Below, one piece after another: positions 56,861 through 64,000 of a stretch of DNA of 64,000 nucleotides. The notes below the pieces were generated by a model. That model worked only from the letters and a program-made list of their open reading frames with translations, did no database searches and was not told the DNA's origin. The DNA is taken from the NCBI GenBank assembly GCA_001643675.2, contig LSRY02000009.1:1063501-1127500 (forward strand), written 5' to 3'. Positions within the stretch are counted from its first letter, which is position 1; every line of letters begins with the position of its first letter. The DNA comes from Monocercomonoides exilis (lineage: Eukaryota; Preaxostyla; Oxymonadida; Polymastigidae). A program made the position numbers and the translations under genes.

Positions 56861-58589
56861 CATCCCATTTTATCCACTTCCATCAAAAATAACCTTTGCT
56901 TCTATTTGCGAAAATACATAAACAGGAAGTTGCATTTCATTTTTTTGCTCTCATTCTCACTATATTTTTCCATCTCTTCTTTTTTTCTTTATTGCTTCAA
57001 AAAAGTACGTCTATTAAATCAAGCACTTAAAGAATGTTCTTTCAAAGACTTTCCTCTTTCTCTCTTTTGATGATGAGCAAAAAACATAAATATTGCATTG
57101 CTTTCAAAAAAATGCAATATTGAAATGATTGATAAAATTTCGTCATCAGGAGCTGGGTTTGTGAGTATTTATTGATTCTCAAAGCAAAATTTAAGCTAGA
57201 CCTGATGATTGCCTGTGTGAAAATGTTGCTTCTCAAAAAAATTCCATCCTCCAACAAGTCATTGATTTTTGTCTCATTTATTTTATTTTATTCAAACCAG
57301 GAAAGTCAACTCGCTTCATCAACTGTTTTTCTTGTTCTCAATGGTGTCAATTTTTCATTTTTTGCTTTAATATATTCCACTTTTGTTGTCTGACAAAGTC
57401 CGACTTGTGAGACATTTGAGACAATCAGTGATTACGAGAGGTTGCTCAGTGTGAAGGCAATTCCACTGTGTTTTGCATCTCAAAGAAATAACGATGAACA
57501 GAATCTAACTGTTTCAGAACTTCAAAAAAAAAATTAGAAAAATTCGTTAGCAAGTTTACTCTTCATCTGATATTGGGAAAAATCATGCTGCCGTTTGAAA
57601 TAATATGCATGAACGTCAATTATCGAAGATGAACTGAAAGCCAAATATTGCAAAAGATGAGATCTTTATAAGTTTGTTAATTGCTTCTTCATCCGCATTT
57701 TCAAAAATATGAATATTTCTTCAAACCAATCATCATGGAATTAAAAGAAAAATCCATTTTGCGTGAACAAAAAATGATTTTTGTAAACATCAAAAATATC
57801 TCAAATAGTCAAACTCTTTGTTCTTGTTATTCTTCTCCATCCAAAAAAAAACACATACAGCAAAAAAAGACACGATTCCACTTCTTTCATGCTTTTTAAC
57901 CCTCTCTCTTTTCATATGTCAAATATTCTTCAAATCAATGACAAAGTTCATAAAACTTAGTGAAAATTTTCAACTGTTCGTTTGGAAATATGAATAAAAA
58001 TTTACAGCGATCCAGCAATTCTTCAAGAGAAAAAATCATCTTCCCAACCAAATTTCAACGCACGTTGAATATTTTTTGCCCTCGCACAATTTGCTTTCTC
58101 GCAATTTTTGTGATTTCTTTTGTTCGTTTGTTATTTAAAAAAATCAAGTTTGCCTTTAATAAAAATGGCTGATTATTTTTAATATCATATATTTTTTCGG
58201 GGTGTTGATTTTTCAAAGATTGTTTGTTTTTTGAAAGAAAAATTAAAATTCAAAAGAGAAAAAATATAATGATTGTTTTTAAAAACAAATGGTTTTTCCA
58301 AATCAAAGATGAAAATGTGTTCAAACAATTTTTTCACTTTTCAATTTTTTATTATAAATATTCAAGAAATATTTTTTCACCGAAATTGTTGAATGAAATA
58401 AAATGATTTCAAAAAAAATCTCCCTAATTTAATACTAAACTATTTGACAGAAATACGAAAAAGACAAGTTTGCTCCCATGAAATAAGTGTTAATATTAAG
58501 GATGTGTGGTTTGAGTGAAAAACTTCGCCCTCCCCAAATGACGTGGAAAAAGGGTGAGATCAAATTCAAAACAATAATATAAAAATTGA
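56861..58589. other. Non-coding AT-rich gap
   Basis: No supported gene. GC content rises sharply at about 58590, which is taken as the edge of the retrotransposon. Confidence 0.5.
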
Positions 58590-59789
58590 ATAATAAAATA
58601 ATGCATTGTCCGCTTCACTTCACCACCGACTTCGCCTTTTGCCTTGGTCACGAAGACCAGAGGGCAGGGGACTTGCCCCTCGGAGCTCTCCCCTGCAGGC
58701 TGTGCAGGAAGCCGGTGAGGCGAAAGCTAAAAACGGAGCAGAAAGAAAAACCGCTCTCGCTCATGCGAGGCGTGAAAAAAAAAACTGCTTGTGCAGCGCT
58801 CTGCCTCCCGCTCTTCTGCTGATCCAGCAGAGAAAATCCACTCATCACACGCTGCGTGGGATAATCTGACACTTCTTTTTGCGACTTGTTCGATAACAAT
58901 TAAAGGAGTTGGCTTATGATTTAAACTGTTTCTTCATTCCATTTGTGTCTTTCCAGATTCTCGACGTACAGAAACCACTTCGGGCGTCTGATCTTCTTTT
59001 CTCTCTATCTCTATCTCTCCCCTTTTTTCTCGCCATCCTCTCACTAGCATGTCGCTCTTCCTCGCACCCATCCGCGTATCATCCATCCATCCGCGTTCGT
59101 ATTATTTCGGAGCAAATCCTGTCTCACTGCGTTTTTATTGATTCGCAATGGAGCGAATCAACAAACGCAAGGAGCAGGTTTGCTCCTCAATAATGAGTCT
59201 CGAAACCCCTTCTATCTCAGTATGCGTGATCTTAAACCCTTCTGTCTAGCACGTCATCGTGCGGAGGATGAATTGAGAGCGTGCGGGTGACGGTGCGGCC
59301 CTTGTCTCTTCTCCCTCCCTTACTTGGGATATCTTTGAGGCGACATCGGTTTGGCCCTTACCTCTTCAATGTCATTCCCTATCTGTACGATGATTCTTCC
59401 ACTATGCTTCTTCCGATCTTTGCCTCTCTTCTTCAGTGGAGTTGTATCCTTCTCTCCAGTCAGCTCACAGATGCTGCTGGGGATTATGGGGGGTGTCTTC
59501 TGACGACTCGGTTGTCGGGGTGTTGAGCTTCGTTCCTGAGCCATTTCACCTCTTCTTTCTTCTCCACTCGGCAGCTTCTTTCTTCCTTTTGATCGCTTTC
59601 TCGTTAGTTTCTTCCCTTCTTCAAATCCAGCTTTGGGTAATTCATTGGTGCAATATTTCGTATCTGCATCTGCTATCTCGGGCTTACCCTCCTTCGAATC
59701 TCCACTCTTATCTGGCTTGTAATCTTCTCCCCTCTGGGGTACTGATCCACCGATTGTCTCCAGGATCCACTTTGTGTCTTGTACCTGTT

Positions 59790-60720
59790 AAATGGAATAA
59801 TACTCCTGGGTTACTCTAGAACCTGGCGCACATCTCGCGTACATATTGATTGCTTTCCAATCTGCATCTTGTTGTCTTGCAAAATGTGTTATCACAGCGT
59901 GTCTTATCGAGTACGCGGTAAATGTGTCGGGTATTCCGTTTTCTCTCAGGACCGCCACTAATTCTTCTTTGATCCTCTGCAGGTTATCAGGTCTACTCCC
60001 TTCTATGTCAAATCAGATATGCTTGTCTCAAAAAGATGTCTTTGAAAAATCCATCCAGCGTTGGAGCGCTTCAACTGCATCGATACGTGGGTTTTGGTGG
60101 TTATTTGAAATAACTTTGATAATCTCACCTCCAGACGTTTTGATCTGTCCTTGCGTAAGTATTGTATTATCCTTGAATATCGTTGTATCACTTCTCATTC
60201 TCTCCAGCTCTGCTGGCCTTAACGCTCCAAAGATCATAATGAGGATGAGGGCTTTCTTCTGAAGTGTTTATGGGTCTGTCATATTGAAAATAGCTTTTAC
60301 CCAATTTGTGATTATTGGAATGTCCCACATTGATTTGCATCGCTTGCCCTTTCTCGGCTTCTCTCCCATATAAGTTTTTTAAATATATCTATATTCTTCC
60401 CATCAATCTTCGTCTCTCTGAAGAGATAAACAGAAATCAGTTCTTTCCGTACTGTCTGATAAATGACTACACAAGACAGGTTAGTGTTTGAAAGCGTTCC
60501 AGTTAACTCTGCCAAAATCCATTTGGAATCTCTAATTGTGAGGGGGTCGGTATCATCCATGCTCTCTCTATCAAGAAACTGCTTAAATCTTCGTAGCGCT
60601 CTCCACGTATCCCTTTCATTCTTCTGGTTTTTCAGTATTGCTGCTGCTATGTCTTTTGCTCCAACGTATTCTCCCCATGTTAAGAAGAGGTCCCTTCCTG
60701 GGATATTTTCTATTCTTGTG
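59790..60720 (-). pseudogene. DIRS tyrosine recombinase, broken
   Basis: Cuts and rejoins the circular DNA copy of the element during integration. Blocks in order: GAKDIAAAILKNQKNERDTW and RALRRFKQFLDRES (60640-60570), S-K-W-I-L-A-E-L-T-G-T-L (60520), KSMWDIPIITNWVKAI (60320), LRPAELERMR with the first catalytic Arg (60215), TAYSIRHAVITHFARQQDAD with the second Arg (59920), and GSRVTQEYYSI with the nucleophile Tyr (59815). A frame change lies near 60370, a TAA near 60270, and stops near 60030-59990. All key residues are still readable, but the frame is not. Confidence 0.8.
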
Positions 60721-63178
60721 GAAAGCTAATGACCTCTCCTGGGGGTAGTTTCCAGCCTTTCTTTCTCATCCTGGCTCCTGGTATCACACACCCCTGAAAG
60801 GGCCCCAGGTTCTTCATCGAATGCTCAGGCTGCAGCAGCGGGGACCAGGTCTGCCCCCTCCAAGCTGGTGGAATCAGAATCGTCAGTTCCCTCCGGGCCT
60901 CCTTCATCTCCTCTTTCAGGGTCCGTCAAATGTTTCTCAGGAACGGGTGGACTAGCACTATGTCGTCTTCTGGTGTTCCTCTCTCTTTCTTCCTTCTCAC
61001 GGAGGATAGTCTCCAAGTACTTCCACAGGGCACCGGAGCAATCTGTACTGAAATAATATCTAGTGTTCTCGGTGCAACTATTTGCAATATCTCTTCAACT
61101 TTCTCCCCCTTCAGTGCACAGTCCGGCTTTTTCACCATCCAGCTGAGTGCATAAGCTTTTTTGTTTAGTTCTACCGGGAGATGTTCCGTTTGTTTTATCA
61201 TGTCCAGACTGTTCAGTTTCTTCTCCAATGCTCTCAGTGTTGGAATGAGCGATGGCGCTCCCCTCTTCTTCTGTATTGTCCATCTCGTGGACATATTGTC
61301 TGTCTTCAGACAAATATGATCTATCTTCTGCTGTTGCATCCACGCTCCTTTCCTTTCTAAAGTCCTCAACACTGCTCTGGACTCCTTTTCGTTTATCGCT
61401 AACGCACTCTCCTGGAGGGTCCATCTTCCGTGGACATATATCTTCTCCTCTTTGTTCCCCATCGGTATTGTTATTACTGCACCCCATCCCAGCTCCGAAG
61501 CGTCCGTTGTTAGCTCTGCTGGTCTGTTCCTTCTCCTCAGACTCCTTGGTCTGTTCTCTCGCAGGGTTTTCCTCCAATGTGTCAACTCTCCTAACAACAT
61601 TGGGTTGGCTATCACAGTCCCGTTCCAGCCTCCGCGGGCTATTGCCTGCCTTAGCAAGTATTTCATACGCTTCATCCACAAGCTCGCTGGTGGGTGTTGT
61701 AACCTCACAAAATTCAGCCTCCCGAGGAGTGCTGCAAAGTCTCTCGTCTTTTGTCTACTCCTTTTCTTTGCATGTGCTATCCATTTTCGCATATCCTCTA
61801 GCAGCAGCACTCTCTTCCTCTCTTGGAGCGTCACTTCCATCTTCTCTGAATTCCACAACCATCTTAAAAACTCCGCACTCCCTATGGGCTCCAATTTCAG
61901 CTTCTCTTCTGACAGTATCCAGCCCAAATTTCTCAGGAACTGGGCTATCTCCTGTGAGATCAATCTCAATGCATCCCTGTCTGAGTGCATGAGGAAAATG
62001 TCGTCCAGATAAATTACTAGCTTGACTTTCCACTTTTCTCTGATGAACGAGGCTGCCCTTTTTGTTATCTTTGTGAATGCTCTGGGAGCATCTTTCGCTC
62101 AAAAAGGCATCCCTACGTTAGCGTAGCATTGATTCTGAAAGCTGAAACGCATATAGGGACTGAATTGCTCGTCCACCTTTACATACTGGTATGCACTCGA
62201 TATGTCCAGAGTGGTCATCCAATCGCTCTTCTCCAGGAGTTCCACCACTGTTTCCTGGGAATCCATTTTGAAGTGCTTTCCCTGTTCTTCCTCGTTTAGA
62301 GCTCTGCAATCCAGGATCTTCCTCCACTTTCCGTTTTTCTTTCGCACCATGAATGTCGTGTTGAACCACTTCACCTCCGACTCCTTTATGGGCTTCACCA
62401 CTCCTTCCTTCAACTCCTCCTCCAAGAGGGATGAATAATTGTTTGTCATCTCCGTTGTTCCCCGAAACTCTTGTCTGTGTTTTCTCTCCTCGAGAGAGAT
62501 TGGGGACTGGGGACTTCTCCATCGAGCTTTTATACCACGGCTTACAAGTTTGTCTCCCCCAATCTTCCTCCACTCGCTCAGTCTGTTCACTAGTCTCCCA
62601 GGAAGTGGCTCTTTCGGTGGTCCAATCGCTTGACTCCTTTTCACTTCTGGCGTCATGTGGCCAGGTTGCGTCTGTGTATTCCCTTCTTCTTCGAGAGTCT
62701 CTAATATAGCTGTCCTCGAGCTCCCCTCCCGGGCACTCCCAATTGGGGGCTCGATAACAATCCCAAAAGCTCTCAAGACTATCTTCCCTTTCTCCCTCTC
62801 GCTCTTCTGTCCCGTCACTCGGGGATATTCGGAGTCTCCTTCTGTTCTCGTTGTCTCGTGACGTACATCTTCTATCGATATCTCTCTCGCCGAATCCCCC
62901 GTGATTTCTCGTTCTCTCAACTTTCTTTGGTCTGGCGAGTTCAGAGTCCCTCTGACGTTCATCTGTTGTTTCTGCATTTCCGTCCCTGATCGCGTCTCGC
63001 CCGGAGCTATGGTTGCTCGTCTTGTATTCATCTCGCAGTAATTTGCTTCTCTCTCTTCTCTCTCTTCTCTCTCTTCTCTCTCTTCTCTCTCTTCTCTCTC
63101 TTCTCTCTCTCCTCTCTCTCCTCTCTCTGTCTCGCAGCAAACCGCGGACTCCTTCACCCTCGCTTCTTCCAGGCCCAT
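60720..63178 (-). pseudogene. DIRS reverse transcriptase-RNase H, interrupted by two TGA codons
   Basis: Copies element RNA into DNA. An Arg/Glu-rich leader with a (gagagagaa)n repeat is followed by RLVNRLSEWRKIGGDKLVSR, RKKNGKWRKILDCRALNEEE, DWMTTLDISSAYQYVKVDEQ (motif A Asp), YANVGMPF, APRAFTKITKRAASF, VIYLDDIFLM (motif C YLDD), and the RNase H part AELTTDASELGWGAVI, INEKESRAVLRTLE, ICLKTDNMSTRW, HLPVELNKKAYALSWMV. In-frame TGA codons lie at 62101-62099 (inside the conserved G-M-P-F-G block) and 60928-60926. The last RNase H motif reads K-A-Y-A-L-S where A-D-x-L-S is expected, so a catalytic Asp is replaced. The frame is otherwise open for about 2.3 kb, so decay is recent. Confidence 0.85.
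63048..63130. repeat. ctctctctctt microsatellite in the RT leader
   Basis: About seven copies of an 11- or 9-base ctctcttct-type unit. It encodes Arg/Glu repeats in both overlapping minus-strand frames, which is why two long frames exist there. Confidence 0.85.
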
Positions 63179-64000
63179 TGGCTCGATCCAAAAGCTGCAT
63201 CTGTAGCTGGTCCTCCCCGTATCCTCGGGGGAGCTGGGGGGAGGGGAACTGTGATCGAAGCCACTCTCCCAGGTGATGCTGGGGCATGCTGTGGTAGGGC
63301 CTGTGTTGATCTCCTTCTTTCCCTGAAATTTGTGAAGCTCGCCTCGAAGCCCTGCTTTTGGAGCTGTCTGTAAGCGAAGCCCTGAGCGTTCCTGCCTGTG
63401 CTGTATCTCCTTGGGCGTCCGCTCCTGGCTGCGACAAGGTCGAAGGCTGTGGGAGAAGCGAGGGATGCTCCATTCCTTGGACTATCCCCCTCTGGACGAA
63501 AAAAGCTGGTACTCTCCACCAGCCTCCTCAGGCTCTCTGGGACGTCCTTGGACGTTCCCCCTTCCAGGAAACACTTCACATTCTCCCAGTTTGACTGGGG
63601 TATAACTTTTTGTAAATTAATCCGGATGATACAGTCTGCAATCAGGGCATATGAGCAGAAGAGTCCCCTCAATCGCTCCTTCTCTTCTTCCCCTAAATGT
63701 GTCGTCCTCAATTCTCTTGTAGTGAGGGCTGCAATCGCCTTCGCGGCTTCAAACCCCGATTCCAGGGCGGGCTGAAACAGCTCGATAACCCGGGCGGCTT
63801 CTGGGGAATCTTTTCTTCCCTCCGCAGTGACCCCCGTCACTGCTAGGGCGTTCCAACTCATGTCAGTGTGTCTAGTGAAAAAGTTCTTCTCCGTCTCCGG
63901 GATAAAGGTGTTCAGGATATCATCATTTATTCTGATAGATCCGGCTTTGCAAAAGTCCATGAACTTTCTCAGCTCACCCGTTTGTCTCCGTAATGTCAGC
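63154..64000 (-). CDS. DIRS gag-like ORF1, 5' end cut by the window edge
   Basis: Open from the window edge (LTLRRQTGELRKF before the first Met at 63960) to a stop at 63154. Contains ESGFEAAKAIAALTTRELRT, LFCSYALIADCIIRINLQKV and an Arg/Pro-rich C-terminus. Length, position upstream of the RT and helical-then-basic layout fit the nucleocapsid-like first ORF of DIRS elements. The end overlaps the RT frame start (63178) by 25 bases, a common arrangement in compact retroelements. No damage seen in the visible part. Confidence 0.65.
   Translation of the reverse strand, partial: LTLRRQTGELRKFMDFCKAGSIRINDDILNTFIPETEKNFFTRHTDMSWNALAVTGVTAEGRKDSPEAARVIELFQPALESGFEAAKAIAALTTRELRTTHLGEEEKERLRGLFCSYALIADCIIRINLQKVIPQSNWENVKCFLEGGTSKDVPESLRRLVESTSFFRPEGDSPRNGASLASPTAFDLVAARSGRPRRYSTGRNAQGFAYRQLQKQGFEASFTNFRERRRSTQALPQHAPASPGRVASITVPLPPAPPRIRGGPATDAAFGSSQWAWKKRG

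Larger units (their letters stand above)
58590..64000 (-). mobile_element. DIRS-type (tyrosine recombinase) retrotransposon, decayed, 5' end outside window
   Basis: Order on the minus strand: gag-like ORF, RT plus RNase H, tyrosine recombinase, then a 1.2-kb GC-rich non-coding end. This gene order and the presence of a tyrosine recombinase instead of a DDE integrase define the DIRS group. The left limit is set by the change in base composition and is approximate. The terminal part (58590-59790) contains short palindromes such as gattcgcaatggagcgaatc and ggagcaggtttgctcc, as expected of the complementary regions used in DIRS replication; the opposite terminus is not in view. Confidence 0.85.

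Noticed and set aside
62118-63473. A separate 451-codon Arg/Glu-rich protein
   Set aside because: It overlaps the RT frame and its openness comes from the ctct microsatellite and GA-rich codons; it lacks RT motifs.

Overview
Eukaryotic, AT-rich DNA with GC-richer islands over real or decayed genes. Short spliceosomal introns (about 71-252 bp), low-complexity Ser/Glu/Lys tracts inside proteins, and several fragments of the large beta-helix surface-protein family with a conserved transmembrane and cytoplasmic tail together suggest an oxymonad flagellate (Preaxostyla, e.g. Monocercomonoides or Blattamonas). That assignment rests on family recognition from memory and is an inference. The standard genetic code fits the genes seen.

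Layout. 0-3.4 kb: a Merlin/ISXO2-type transposase with one clear intron. 3.4-8.9 kb: a seven-exon minus-strand gene of about 1,497 codons whose middle is a UDP-glucuronate 4-epimerase-like domain. 9.7-15.95 kb: a 6.25-kb inverted repeat with 2.7-kb arms that differ, where checked, only in homopolymer lengths. It is built of nested terminal-inverted-repeat elements, a tRNA-like pol III promoter and a 71-codon ORF, with a TA-flanked MITE in its spacer. 16.8-19.1 kb: decayed minus-strand coding DNA. 21.7-22.6 kb: an intact glycosyltransferase. 25-26.9 kb: the decayed membrane-anchor end of a surface protein. 28.5-31.8 kb: a long decayed gene related to the one at 18.4-19.1 kb. 34.5-35.3 kb: an unknown acidic protein.

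36.1-55.2 kb holds three copies of one multi-kb module, two head-to-tail and one inverted. Each carries a fragment of a surface protein and, on the opposite strand, a large Ser-rich unknown gene. Only the middle copy keeps the long 5' part of that gene. Copies 1 and 3 share a 3,957-bp near-identical inverted segment whose ends lie inside older, diverged homology, which points to gene conversion.

55.3-56.9 kb: a beta-helix surface-protein pseudogene. From about 58.6 kb to the window edge: a decayed DIRS-type tyrosine-recombinase retrotransposon on the minus strand (gag-like ORF, RT-RNase H, tyrosine recombinase).

Functionally the window is mostly repeat-driven genome: two large inverted repeats, at least five transposon types, and surface-protein debris. 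The clearly intact genes are the glycosyltransferase and, if the splice model is right, the epimerase fusion. Both bear on glycan synthesis, but nothing shows that they act together.
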